DNA from: CAYRHJ01 sp964424105
GTDB lineage: Bacteria > Planctomycetota > Phycisphaerae > UBA1845
Reading direction: 5' to 3'
Assembly: GCA_964424105.1 (NCBI GenBank)
Contig: CAYRHJ010000034.1
Location: 48,099-112,098 of the forward strand
Length of the DNA: 64,000 nt
Made by a program: the position numbers and the translations under genes. Shown here piece after piece: positions 7,399-17,600 of this stretch (position 1 is the stretch's first letter; each line of letters starts with the position of its first letter). Below the pieces are notes generated by a model. It was not told the origin of the DNA. It saw only the letters and a program-made list of their open reading frames with translations, and ran no database searches.

Positions 7399-10300
7399 GT
7401 GCATCGCAATAACCGCTCCAACAGTATATGGTCCCCCGATCTCGCTGACCTCGCCGGGATGTCTGGGAACAAGGCCTTGAATCCGAATCGAACAGAACCT
7501 GACTTCCTCAATCGCACCCAGCTCGTTGGGATCGTGGTTCTATTCGTCGCGTCAGGGTTGAGCGGCCTGACGTACGAAGTGCTGTGGACTCGAAACCTGG
7601 CGCTCGTCCTCGGATCATCAACATCAGCCACCAGCACGGTGCTGGCTGTTTTTTTAGGCGGACTTTGTTTGGGCAGCGTTTGCATCGCTCGCCGGCGAAG
7701 AGCCATCAACCGTCCACTTCGCTTGTACGCCATTCTGGAAGTCTTCATCGGCCTCTATGCCGCTTGTATCCCCTGGCTGCTCTCGGGGGGCCATTGGATG
7801 CAAGACTTGTTTTACGACCGCCTGGTGGACTCCGCGTGGCTCACCATGTTTCTTAACATCGTCGTAGCCGCGGTCGTGCTCATTCCTCCCACCATGGCCA
7901 TGGGTGCGACGCTGCCGATTCTAAGCGAAGCGTGCGCCACGGATGATCCTCGGACGGCCACACGCGTGGGACTTCTCTACGGATTTAACACCTTGGGGGC
8001 GGTCGCGGGCGTGATCCTGACCGGATTCGTCCTATTGCGACGCTTCGGCGCTGACGGCACGCTTCATCTAGCCGTCGCAATCAATATCGTCGTCGGGTGC
8101 CTGGCCTTTGTCATGGATTCCCGATTCGTACGAAGCGTGAAACAAACAAAATCCACTACATCGGTGGCTTCGAATATCACCCAAGTCAATGCAGTCAATC
8201 TGGACCGTTCTCGGCGGGTCATGGAATGGGCGGTTCTGCTGAGCGGAGCGGGGGCACTGGCGGGCGAGGTGCTGTGGTTCCGCATGTTAACCTTGACCCT
8301 CCATTCGACGGTCTACGCGTTCAGTGGAATGTTGGCGGCCTTTCTATTGGGATTGGCCTTGGGTGGGGCGGCGGGTGCCAGCGTGCTGTCACGTCTTCGG
8401 CGCCCCATGACGGCATTCGCCGTGTTGCTGATATTGGCGGCGGGGGCGAACGGTATGAGCTACCTGCTGTTTTTTCATTTACCCGAGTGGCAGGTACAGT
8501 TAAGCCGCGGTGTCGATGATGCGTTCACGATTCTATGCATGCGTTTGATTCCTGCGGCCGGCCTGGTGTTCTTCCCGGCCGTCTTCATTGGCGCTTTGTT
8601 TCCGTTGGCCATCGCGGCTCATTCGCCGACGCGGTCGGACGCTCGTCGGCAGGTTGGCCGATTGTACGCGTTCAATACCGTCGGCACGATTTTCGGCTCG
8701 CTTTTGACCGGGTTTCTGCTGATTCCCGTGATGACCATCGAAAACACCTGGTTGATCGTTGTCGTGGGGCAAATCGCCCTGGCGGTCTGGGTGTTGGCTG
8801 CCCAGCCGGATAAGTCAACGCGAGATGTTTCGGGTGCTTCGATCGCGGGAGTCATGGTCGTCGCGGCATTCCTGTTTCTGCGACCGAGTTGGAGCGCGCA
8901 CGTCGGAGGGCGCTTCATGTCGCCCGGGGTCGTCGCCACGGGGACGAACGTAGGCTGGGACGAATGGACGGGCATGAGTCGACTGACCAGCAGGCCCGTC
9001 GCATGGGCTGAAGGGCGCGATGTGACCGTTACGGTTGTGCAGACACACGGTCGATTCCTTCGGCTTCGAAGCAACGGCATGAGCGAAAGCTACGTGCCCA
9101 TCGACCCGCGAAATGGTCGATTCGACCGCGCGACGTCCGCGCTGGGTTTGCTCCCGATCATGTTTCATCAGAACGCCCAAACGGTTTGCATTGTCGGCTT
9201 GGGGGGCGGCGTGACGCTCCAATCCGTCCTCGCCTCAAACGTCCGTTCGGTCGTCTGCATCGAGTTGATTCCCGAAGTCGTTAGAATGGTTCGCACCGTT
9301 CTTTTTCCAGCCGGCGGGCGTCAGGCGTCTCCGCTGGATGACCCGCGGGTTCGATTGGTCGTGAATGATGCCCGGTACGTCCTCGAATACGGACATCAGA
9401 CCTACGACGTCATCATCGCTCAACCGTCGCATCCTTGGCTGGCGGGATCCAGTGGTGTGTTTACGCGGGAGTTTCTTCAGATTGTATCGCGGCGATTGGA
9501 TCCGCGAGGCGTTTTCTGTCAATGGTTCCCGATCGATCGACTGAACGTGGAGTCCATCGCGTCGTTCCTCGCAACAGCCCGCTCTGTGTTTACCCATCTA
9601 CAGGTCTTTGAAATCGATGATCAACTTGTTCTTACCGCCTCAAATCAGCCGCTTCGTCTCAATCTTGAGGATGGTCATCAGCGATTGAGTCATGGCCAAC
9701 TCGCCGAACAAATGGAACGGTTGAACTGGTCGCCGTTTGATCTGTTCAGCGGGTACGTGATGAGTGAACGCGGAATGGACGCCCTCCTCGATGCACTGCC
9801 TGCACGCGTCAACACCGACCAAAACGCCTACTGGGAAACAACGCTTCCGATCGCACGCGAGGCCGCCCTGATCCGGGGCGAACGTGGCATTTCCATGCAA
9901 GATTCGTTCGCGGATTACGTTGAAGATTTCGATGCACTGTTTCTGCCCGAACCGGTGACGACCGCAGTCGCGATCGATGCATTGGGCACGCGAATTGTCC
10001 AGACGCAATTCGCCGACGCAGCACGGCTGGTCCGTGCGGGCTGTATGAAGCCGGTCTCGTTTCTGTCACCATTTTTGGATGCCCTGGCCGACCGCACCAG
10101 CGGTGTCCATCCCAACCAAGTCGTCAGTCAACTCCGCCGCGAATTTCCGGCGAATCCACTGGGGCACCAGATCGCCGCCTACGCCGCCCTGCGAAGTGAG
10201 GCGCCATCGCTCGCATTGGAAATCATCACCGAGGCGCGAATCCACGTTCCACCGCACCCGACGCCAGCCCTGGTTGACCTGGAGCGACTTGCGTTGTTTC

Positions 10301-10770
10301 TTCAGAATCCGACAGCGGAAAACAGGCGAGTTCTGGACCAGGATGTGAATCGATTGGATCCGTTTGTTCGACACCTGCGGCATAAGTTCTTGGGGCGCTT
10401 TCACGCCACTTCGATCGACGGCGATCGAGACTGGGCCGCCTGCCATTTGCAACGACATTTGGAGATGGTTGCCAATGATCTGGCCAGCGTTCAAACGCTT
10501 TCAACCTTGTTGCTCGAGGATGCCCGTTCGTGTCCGGATGCCGCGCGACGGTGGTCCTGGGCGTTGGATGCGGTCGCATCGGGACTTGAGTTTCAGTTGC
10601 GCTGGGGGCGACTCTCGCCCGCCCAATCGCTAAGTCTGCGACAAATCGCCGACGCTTGGCTCCGGCTCGCGCCGCCCTTGGCCCTCGACGCCAAGGTCAG
10701 CCCGCTCGATCTTAAATTGGCGCGATCGTACATTATTTCCCAACGAAATCGCATCCCTGAGTCCGATTGA
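7399..10770 (+). CDS. Fused multi-pass membrane / spermidine synthase-like protein
   Basis: Large protein of 1123 residues. The first 500 or so form many membrane helices in two related blocks (LTYEVLWTRNLALVLGSS and LAGEVLWFRMLTLTLHS), the usual arrangement of MFS-like/spermidine synthase fusions. A Rossmann methyltransferase-like domain follows, with VCIVGLGGGVTLQSVL, the acidic CIELIPEVV and DDPRVRLVVNDAR, as in spermidine synthase SpeE. The expected catalytic Asp region reads YDVIIAQPSHPW, so the usual DxxDP-type motif is altered and polyamine synthesis is doubtful. About 350 residues of helical C-terminal sequence extend beyond the family core. The start is a GTG at 7399; an ATG at 7459 is an alternative. 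Substrate unknown. Confidence 0.8.
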   Translation: MHRNNRSNSIWSPDLADLAGMSGNKALNPNRTEPDFLNRTQLVGIVVLFVASGLSGLTYEVLWTRNLALVLGSSTSATSTVLAVFLGGLCLGSVCIARRRRAINRPLRLYAILEVFIGLYAACIPWLLSGGHWMQDLFYDRLVDSAWLTMFLNIVVAAVVLIPPTMAMGATLPILSEACATDDPRTATRVGLLYGFNTLGAVAGVILTGFVLLRRFGADGTLHLAVAINIVVGCLAFVMDSRFVRSVKQTKSTTSVASNITQVNAVNLDRSRRVMEWAVLLSGAGALAGEVLWFRMLTLTLHSTVYAFSGMLAAFLLGLALGGAAGASVLSRLRRPMTAFAVLLILAAGANGMSYLLFFHLPEWQVQLSRGVDDAFTILCMRLIPAAGLVFFPAVFIGALFPLAIAAHSPTRSDARRQVGRLYAFNTVGTIFGSLLTGFLLIPVMTIENTWLIVVVGQIALAVWVLAAQPDKSTRDVSGASIAGVMVVAAFLFLRPSWSAHVGGRFMSPGVVATGTNVGWDEWTGMSRLTSRPVAWAEGRDVTVTVVQTHGRFLRLRSNGMSESYVPIDPRNGRFDRATSALGLLPIMFHQNAQTVCIVGLGGGVTLQSVLASNVRSVVCIELIPEVVRMVRTVLFPAGGRQASPLDDPRVRLVVNDARYVLEYGHQTYDVIIAQPSHPWLAGSSGVFTREFLQIVSRRLDPRGVFCQWFPIDRLNVESIASFLATARSVFTHLQVFEIDDQLVLTASNQPLRLNLEDGHQRLSHGQLAEQMERLNWSPFDLFSGYVMSERGMDALLDALPARVNTDQNAYWETTLPIAREAALIRGERGISMQDSFADYVEDFDALFLPEPVTTAVAIDALGTRIVQTQFADAARLVRAGCMKPVSFLSPFLDALADRTSGVHPNQVVSQLRREFPANPLGHQIAAYAALRSEAPSLALEIITEARIHVPPHPTPALVDLERLALFLQNPTAENRRVLDQDVNRLDPFVRHLRHKFLGRFHATSIDGDRDWAACHLQRHLEMVANDLASVQTLSTLLLEDARSCPDAARRWSWALDAVASGLEFQLRWGRLSPAQSLSLRQIADAWLRLAPPLALDAKVSPLDLKLARSYIISQRNRIPESD

Positions 10771-11226
10771 CACACGCCCGGAAATTCGGTTTTGTGTCGT
10801 TCGAAACCGCATTCCGCGTTGGCAGAGCATATTGTCGTCCATCGGCGGGCAAAAAAAAGTATCCGGTTACCCCATTTTCCCTATTGACGCCATTTTCGTC
10901 ATCTCCTAAACTCCGCCTACGGTTCGGGTGATTGGTTGAACCATTCAGCCGCACCGCCGAGGCATGAAAGTGCGGGAGTTTCGTATCGACCATTGGCTTG
11001 GCGACAGGTCAAGAGTTGTCGTGCGCGATGCTTTCCGGACGGGGATGAACCAGGAGCCAAACAGGTGTGCGCTCATTTTGGGCGGACACCTGTTTGGCCA
11101 TCCGGGGCTGATCGTTCCTGAATTCTCACAACGTCGAACTGACCGGCTTGCCGGACCGAAGCGACGATAGATCGGCAAGAGTGTCGCCCTCCCCGCCACA
11201 CCCCCGGATTCAACCGATTCGCAGCA
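10771..11226. other. Convergent gap with a 13-bp perfect inverted repeat
   Basis: A 456-base region between convergent genes. The clearest structure is a perfect inverted repeat, 11056-11068 (GCCAAACAGGTGT) against 11086-11098, with a 17-base loop. It is not followed by a T tract, so it is not a typical terminator. A short open frame, 10964-11170 (+), overlaps the hairpin and was not called. An A-rich run and TTGACG-like sequence lie near 10850-10890, but no gene is appropriately placed for them. Confidence 0.5.
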
Positions 11227-12099
11227 CTAGGCCAGATCCAACGTGCGCGCGATGATCGGTCGGCTGGCTGAACAATCGACAACGCTCCCGGCGAACCGAT
11301 GATCATGTGGATACACCAACCACGCACCCCGAATACGACATCGATCCAACATCGCCTTTTTCTCCGCCATGGTTCGGAGCGGTTCGAGGTCGTAGGCCAT
11401 CACCCACGGAACCCGCAAATGGCTACTCGTGGGAATGACGTCACCCGTGAAAATCAATTCACTTGATGCATCACAAAACACGGGAAGTAGCTGACCGGGC
11501 GTGTGACCGCTACACACATTGAAACGCAAACCGGGCCAGGGCGAGTCCGGGCTGTCTCCGTCCACTATTTCGAGAACGCCGGACCCCTCCAATATCTCGA
11601 AATCGCGACTCAGAAACGAGGCCTTGTCCCGCTCGTTCGGCGAACGGGCGTGTTCCCAGTGTCGCCGATGGATCCAATGACGGGCGTTCGGAAAACATAA
11701 CCGTGTCGGCCCGCCGGGAGCATCGACCCATTCCGTCAAACCTCCATTGTGGTCGAAGTGCAGATGCGTGATGATGACGTCAGTCACGTCCCGCGGGCTT
11801 AATTGCCATCGTTCCTTCAAAGCCTGCCCCACGGCATCGGGAACCACTTCAATGTCGAATCTCGAGGCCTCCTCAGCCGACCACTTCGGTCCGCAGCCCG
11901 TGTCGATCAGCACGACCCGCGTCCGATCGTCCGAAACTGCCAACACCGACCGGGTTGCCAACAGAATCCGATTGTCCGCATCGACATCTTCGCGGGCCGA
12001 CCACATCACCTTGGGGACCACGCCAAACATAGCCCCACCGTCCAATCGAAAGCTGCCCGTCATAACGCTGACAATGTCAAATTCACCGATGCGAATCAT
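11227..12099 (-). CDS. MBL-fold metallo-hydrolase
   Basis: About 290 residues with the metallo-beta-lactamase fold. The zinc motif THLHFDHNGG (HxHxDH) is intact, with the downstream His in CSGHTPGQ, the Asp in FTGDVIPT and the final His in YPHDH, so a dinuclear metal site is expected. The family includes lactonases, glyoxalase II-like enzymes and others; AHL lactonases and pyranose-type hydrolases share this layout but the substrate cannot be set from sequence. The ATG at 12099 (MIRIGEFDIV) has GAGG 8 bases upstream and is preferred to the frame start at 12189, whose extra N-terminus partly reads through an element D repeat. It lies 160 bases downstream of a SagB-type gene on the same strand. 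Confidence 0.85.
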   Translation of the reverse strand: MIRIGEFDIVSVMTGSFRLDGGAMFGVVPKVMWSAREDVDADNRILLATRSVLAVSDDRTRVVLIDTGCGPKWSAEEASRFDIEVVPDAVGQALKERWQLSPRDVTDVIITHLHFDHNGGLTEWVDAPGGPTRLCFPNARHWIHRRHWEHARSPNERDKASFLSRDFEILEGSGVLEIVDGDSPDSPWPGLRFNVCSGHTPGQLLPVFCDASSELIFTGDVIPTSSHLRVPWVMAYDLEPLRTMAEKKAMLDRCRIRGAWLVYPHDHRFAGSVVDCSASRPIIARTLDLA

Positions 12100-12259
12100 A
12101 CCGCGTCCCTCGGAACTGCGATCGAACGTTGACTTGCGGACTCTAACAATGCCGTCACTCGACTGCCTCTTTCTGAGCCGCGACCGCATCTTTTCCGAGC
12201 CGCGACCGTGAGGGAGCGGACAATGACGGACCGTGACCCGGCTTTGTTAGAGCACCTGA

Positions 12260-13957
12260 TCACCGTTTTCCCAAGTGGCCGTAGGCCGGCAGGGTCGTTA
12301 GTCGCGAATCATCCACCGCGCCGCCCACCGTGAAATGATACAACGATTGAAACGCACCACCCGTCAAACCCAACACATCATGCGTGGGGTCGTCGAAATA
12401 ACAGCCGATGCCCGTCGCTCCCACGCCGACCGCCTCGGCTTCAAGATACAACACCTGCCCGATGACGCCCGTCTCCCAAAACAGCCGAGGATAAAGCCAA
12501 GCGCCGATCCGCTCCACAGGCTCTTCGAATTCCGCGATCATCGACACCGCGAAGATGCCGTCCGCCGCGATGCTCTGACCGCAACAGAGCTGACCCGCGA
12601 GAAGCCGCACGTCGCCAACCATCAAGCGATAGAAAGGAAATCCAGCCGCACATCCCGGCGGCTCGCCCCACGCGAAGTCTGACCGCATCGCTGACCGCAA
12701 TGCCGGCAACGCGTCAGACCGGCGAACCAATAAATAAAGCCCCGGCTCCAATCCGACCACGCGATGCACAAAGAACACCAGGTGCACGCGGGCCGGTTTA
12801 CGCAAGGCACACCAGGGAGTGAACGCAGCCCGGGGCATCACTCGATGCAGCAGGTGGTAGAATTGCCCGTCCGAAAGGGTTGAACGACCGTCCATAGCCA
12901 AGGCGCTGCGCCGCCGAAACAAAATCCGCCGAGCGGGCACGTTCGAACCGGGGGACGTTCCATCCAGCGACGACACCGGCTGACACTCGTTCGCCACGCA
13001 CGCGGACGAATCCACGTCTGATGGTGATTCGCCGTCCAAACCGATCGCCCGTGTCGGCATACGACTCGCCTGCGCCACCTCGTCGATGATAGGCCAACGG
13101 ACCGGCTCGGCGCTCAGACGATTCGCCCGTCCCACCCAGCCGATTTCCTCCCTAATCGACTTGATAACGATATCCAATTCCGCATTCAGATCGATCGATT
13201 CGTCCGAACCCGTCGCATCCACCATCGCCAGCAGCGCGGGCCATTCCCTCTCCTCAGCCACGAAGCCATCATCTCGATCCAAACCCAAAACGGTCGCCAG
13301 ATTGTCGTCGCCTATGGTATGAATGGGCCGAATCGTCCAACCTTGAATGGCCGCAGAAAATGCCAAAGCCGCCAAGGCGTGTCCGACATCATGTTGACCA
13401 TATCGAAAGGCTCGCTCTCCATATTTCCAAGCCTCTCGCCAATGGATGGACGTCAACCCGATCATGAACGTAGCCGGCGATGTCTGCGCCATTGCGTCAG
13501 CCGCACCGCCGACCGCACGCGTGCAGCGCCGTTCCAGGGCGTGTTCATGGGGCGCATAATGAAAAAGCCCATTCGACAATTCCGCGTCGTCCATGGTTCC
13601 CGTGATCAGATAGCACTCCGTGGGGTGCAGGTTCCCGCTGGAAGGATTGATACGCAACGCCCATTGCGACGATTGGTATCGTTTCCATGCAGAAAGTCCC
13701 AGCGAATATTGCAAGAAGCCGCCGATCGACCGCCGATGGAGAGGTTGCCGCGGAGCACGCGAGGCATCGTACACCACATCGAACAACGGGCCATCGTCAA
13801 CATCTTCAAACGGCAAAGCCAACATCGGAGCGCCATGATAACGTCTGAACGGATCGGGCTGATTGGCCCAATCCAGATACCCCAAGCTGCGGGCCATTCG
13901 CCCGGGATGATGCTTGGTGGATTGGTGGTATTTCTTGACCGTCAGCCAATCTCGCAT
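12260..13957 (-). CDS. SagB-type dehydrogenase (double nitroreductase domain)
   Basis: About 565 residues with two nitroreductase-like halves. The first contains SSQWALRINPSSGNLHPTE, the hallmark flavin-binding region of SagB/ThcOx-type dehydrogenases; the second contains RRSALAMDG and the late LYLEAEAVGVGATGIGCYF segment. SagB enzymes use FMN to oxidise azolines to azoles in TOMM peptide biosynthesis, but many standalone bacterial homologues have no known substrate. No YcaO cyclodehydratase or precursor peptide is visible nearby, so a RiPP role is unsupported here. The ATG at 13957 (MRDWLTVKKYHQ) matches the usual YHxxTKH N-terminus of the family; the frame runs to 14023. A co-transcribed MBL hydrolase follows. 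Confidence 0.82.
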   Translation of the reverse strand: MRDWLTVKKYHQSTKHHPGRMARSLGYLDWANQPDPFRRYHGAPMLALPFEDVDDGPLFDVVYDASRAPRQPLHRRSIGGFLQYSLGLSAWKRYQSSQWALRINPSSGNLHPTECYLITGTMDDAELSNGLFHYAPHEHALERRCTRAVGGAADAMAQTSPATFMIGLTSIHWREAWKYGERAFRYGQHDVGHALAALAFSAAIQGWTIRPIHTIGDDNLATVLGLDRDDGFVAEEREWPALLAMVDATGSDESIDLNAELDIVIKSIREEIGWVGRANRLSAEPVRWPIIDEVAQASRMPTRAIGLDGESPSDVDSSACVANECQPVSSLDGTSPGSNVPARRILFRRRSALAMDGRSTLSDGQFYHLLHRVMPRAAFTPWCALRKPARVHLVFFVHRVVGLEPGLYLLVRRSDALPALRSAMRSDFAWGEPPGCAAGFPFYRLMVGDVRLLAGQLCCGQSIAADGIFAVSMIAEFEEPVERIGAWLYPRLFWETGVIGQVLYLEAEAVGVGATGIGCYFDDPTHDVLGLTGGAFQSLYHFTVGGAVDDSRLTTLPAYGHLGKR

Positions 13958-14589
13958 CGGAACATCTTTTTGACGTTTGAATGGTGTAATAAAGTTGATC
14001 CGTGCTGGCCGTAAAACCGTCACCCCGGCGAAAGCCGGGGTCCAGGCGGGCGTCCTGCCGTTCTACGCTTTCGCGGAAACGACAACCAGCGTTCAATTGA
14101 CCTTTCAATGATCAATAATACAAGGATCGCACCTTCCCAACGAATCGCGCATTCCCAACGAATCGCGGATGACCCTGCTTCGTCTGAACGACAAAATGGA
14201 TGCCCCCCGCCGATTCACCAGCCGCGACGCTACGTGAACCTGTATCATAGACGAGCATGGGTGCCCCATCCATCGCGCAGCGGTCTTCTGCATGGGTGCG
14301 CAGGTGCCGCGGGTGCCCCACCCATCGCGCAGCGGACTGCCAACGTTAACAGAGCCGCGACCGTCAGGGAGCGGTCTTCCGCGAAGCACATATTTACGAG
14401 CCGCGAGCGCAAAGCGAGCGGTCCGCCGCGTTCCGGGGTGGCCCACCTCCTTTGGAGGTGGGGGAGCCGATGATCAGCGCGGGTGCCCCATCCATCGCGC
14501 AGCGATGGGCGGGGTCTCGATGTTCAGCACGAGACGGGTGGCTGAGTCGTCCGTTGTCTCGGGCGATCGATCTGCTCGGTGCTCCAATC
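13958..14589. repeat. Intergenic repeat cluster (elements A, B, D, E and a tandem 18-mer)
   Basis: No gene is seen. A C-type hairpin variant lies near 14025-14046. A unit CCCAACGAATCGCG repeats in tandem near 14137-14170. Element E (GGTGCCCCATCCATCGCGCA) appears near 14259, 14311 and 14482. Element D is at 14352-14376, element A at 14398-14423, and hairpin B (CACCTCCTTTGGAGGTG) within 14438-14472. All recur elsewhere in the window. Open frames crossing this stretch on both strands are translations of the repeats. Confidence 0.8.
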
Positions 14590-14623
14590 AAAAAGGGCGA
14601 CCCGTGTCGAACACGGATCGCCC
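14590..14623 (-). terminator. Rho-independent terminator of the lipoprotein gene
   Basis: A 13-bp stem with one mismatch (14595-14607 against 14611-14623) and a 3-base loop is followed on the minus strand by TTTTTG. It lies 30 bases beyond the stop of the gene ending at 14654. Confidence 0.8.
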
Positions 14624-14653
14624 CGGTGGCAAACGTCAATGCAAGTTCGCCCG

Positions 14654-17600
14654 TTACGAGTCAGGCCCATCAGCCACCACGGACCGCCTGCGGAAACCAT
14701 CCAGAATCAAACGGAACGGATCGCCCACCGGCGCCACGAACAAGTGCGCGTCCGTCAACATCCGCCGACGCGGCAGAGGCCCCCGCCCGTCAATGTCGAT
14801 CTCAGCCTCCGCATTCAACACCTGATCCATCACCAGGTTGACGATGGCCAAGGCACTGAACACGTCCACCTCGGTGTCACCATCCAGCGAATGACGACCG
14901 TCGAAGAAGCTCGGCGGCGCGAACGCGGTGATCAAGTTGATGGCTGTGTTGGGATGCCCGAACCGAAACGCGTTGCGTCGCGGCAGGTAGCTCCGGGGGA
15001 CCAACTCCACACCGTCCAGCGTCCGTGGTGAATCGGATTCAAAGTCCACCTCGTCGAACGAAACCGAAGCCCCATTGTCCGCCCGACGGTAATACAGGCG
15101 AATGTCCGTCGCCCGCCAATCGTCCGAACCGAACAGCGTCGGACGAAAGGGCGCCGTCGGCTCGTCCACGTCGTGTTCACCATTCCCGTTGATGTCATCG
15201 AAATACGGATCGCCGTCCGGGTTGTAACGGTCGTTGGGCACTTCCGTACCGAACACGTGCGTAAATTCGACGGCCTCTATATCCAAGCCCACGACGTTCC
15301 GTACGTTCACCAAGATAAAACCGGGATCAACAAACCCACCGTCAGGCGGCGGAATTGGCCCCTCGTCCACCAACGGCGGCAAACCGTCATCCGGCGGCAA
15401 ATCACCGTCCGGCGGCGAACCGTCATCGACAGGCACCTCGTCACCCGGAACATCAGATATCGCGTCGCCGTCGCCTTCCTCCGATGGAATCACTTCCCCG
15501 TCGTCCGGCGGGGGAGGCTCGTCACCATCCGGTGGCGGAACGTCACCATCCGGCGGTGGAACGTCACCATCCGGCGGCGGAATATCACCATCCGGCGGCG
15601 GCATATCACCATCCGGTGGCGGCACGTCACCATCAGGTGGCGGTAACGCGCCGTCCGGCGGGCGATCATTGAATTGCTCCTCGAAGTCCGCGGGCCTATC
15701 CGGCGGGGCACGGAAAAAGTCCGTCGGGTCTTGTTCACCCGCAGGCCGACCCGTCGCCTCGTTATACAGCGCGAATTCTCCCGTCTCCTCGGATCCGGGA
15801 ATGAACATCAACAGATTCCGCCCAGCCGGATTGAACGTCGCCGTCCCACTCGATTGATCGTAATCCACTCGCACCGGCTCCGCGTCCCGACCCGGACGAG
15901 TCGCCAGAACGAAGAGCTGATTATGAGGCCCCGGTGCTTCCCGACCCGCCGGCAAAGTGGCCTCCGGTCGAAATTCATCGTTGATGACCGACACGTGCAC
16001 ACCCGGAAAAAAGATGCCCCGGTTCGACACAAAATCGAAAAACGATTCGCCGTTCACAGACGGAAACACGCTCTCGTCGTTCATCCGCAAACGAACCGGA
16101 CCGCGCGGACCATGAAGAAACTTGCCCGTCTCCCGGACCAGCAACTCCACCGCGCCGGTCTCTTCCGTTCTGTGCGTGAAGCCCAGGTAGAACTTGCCCG
16201 TTCCCGACGTGTTGAATGTCACGCCGGATACGTCGCCATCCGCCGAAACGTTCGCGTCCACCGTAATCGGCGAAACGTCAGCCTCCGTCCGGAATGGATC
16301 CCCGTCAGCCACGACGAAGAACGTGCTGGCGCCGGTGAAATTAAACGGCAGGTGCGCCCGAGCCTCGCGAATCCGCTGCGTCAGGTCATCAACGCTCGTA
16401 ACCCGCTGCGTCACGAACCCGTCAAACATTCGCGAGAATTCCGGCGGAACCGTGTCCCCCAGCAACTCCACAATCAATCCCCGCAACTGCGCCTCCCGCC
16501 GCAAGAAGTCCTCCTCCGTCAGGTTCTGGAAACCCTCCTCCTGAAATCGTCGGAACAGCCGATCCAGGCTGATCGCTCGTCCCAACCCATCCGGCGTTTC
16601 AAAGACGTTCAACGGCGGACCGAAGAAATTCGGATCGTCAACAATAAACGTCAGGCGGGCGCCCAAGCCCTCGTCGAAACTGGTAATGACCTCGTGCAGA
16701 TCGGATAGCGTGATGCGTCGTTGCTCCAACTGCATCAGGGCCATGTCCACCAAAATATAATCGTTGATGATCGGACGGCTGGCCACGTCGTCTTGCCCTT
16801 CTGACTCATCGTCCGCATTCGCGAAATTCCGATCCGGCTCGGCATTCAGACTGAAGTAGACGATCGGTTCATCGTCACTCGTCACCTCAGCCACCTGCAA
16901 ACCATCCAGCAATCCCTCGGGCAAAGCCTCCAACAGCTCATTCAGGTCATCCAGATCGCCCGGGAAGTCTTCCGGCAGCTCGTCCAAGCCCCCCAACACA
17001 TCATCGATGCTTCCATCATCAATGCCATCCGTTACGTCATTCGGAAGCTCGTCGCCGAGAATCTCGTCCAAGTCCACGGGAATCTCGTTGTCGAATATCT
17101 GATCGAAGAACGTCGAGAGCGGGACCGCCGAAATGCCTTCCAGGTCCGCCAACGGAGATAGGTCGAGTGCGCCCGGCTCGTCCATCACCGGAAACCCCGC
17201 CCGCAGCAGCACTTTGGCCGCACTGAGCGCCAGGCTCAAGCCGTCCTGTGCGACAGCCCCATCCAGATTGCCCTCCACGATCTGAATACCGTTTCGAGCA
17301 CCCAACGGCACGATCTCGTCAAACAGCGCCGCCAACTCCCCGCGAAGCACCAACCGAATTTCTTCCAGCGTGATTTCGTGATCGATTCCCGTTTCCTCGA
17401 AAAGGTGGATATACGCATTCACCACCCGCGTCACCACTGCCACCGGACTAATGGGCAGATCACGAGGGTCAATGCCCCGGGCGTCGATCAACTGCCGCAG
17501 CTTCGCCAGCACAATCGTCGTCAGCGGATCAACCCGCACACCCGTCAACTCGCCGCCGACACCATTCTCGTCCGCGGGAATATTGACGCAGCTTTCCACG

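Noticed and set aside
10964..11170. 68-codon frame in the convergent gap
   Set aside because: It spans the 13-bp inverted repeat, has no recognisable domain and no clear ribosome-binding site.
11227..13957. TOMM/azole RiPP biosynthetic cluster around the SagB-type gene
   Set aside because: No YcaO-type cyclodehydratase, precursor peptide or transporter next to it; the MBL gene alone is not evidence.
14292..14841. Overlapping plus-strand frames in the repeat cluster
   Set aside because: They translate elements A, B, D and E, and extend into the terminator and antisense of the lipoprotein gene.
15674..16708. 345-codon plus-strand frame opposite the lipoprotein gene
   Set aside because: Arg-rich shadow frame without ribosome-binding site; the minus-strand gene has a signal peptide, ribosome-binding site and terminator.
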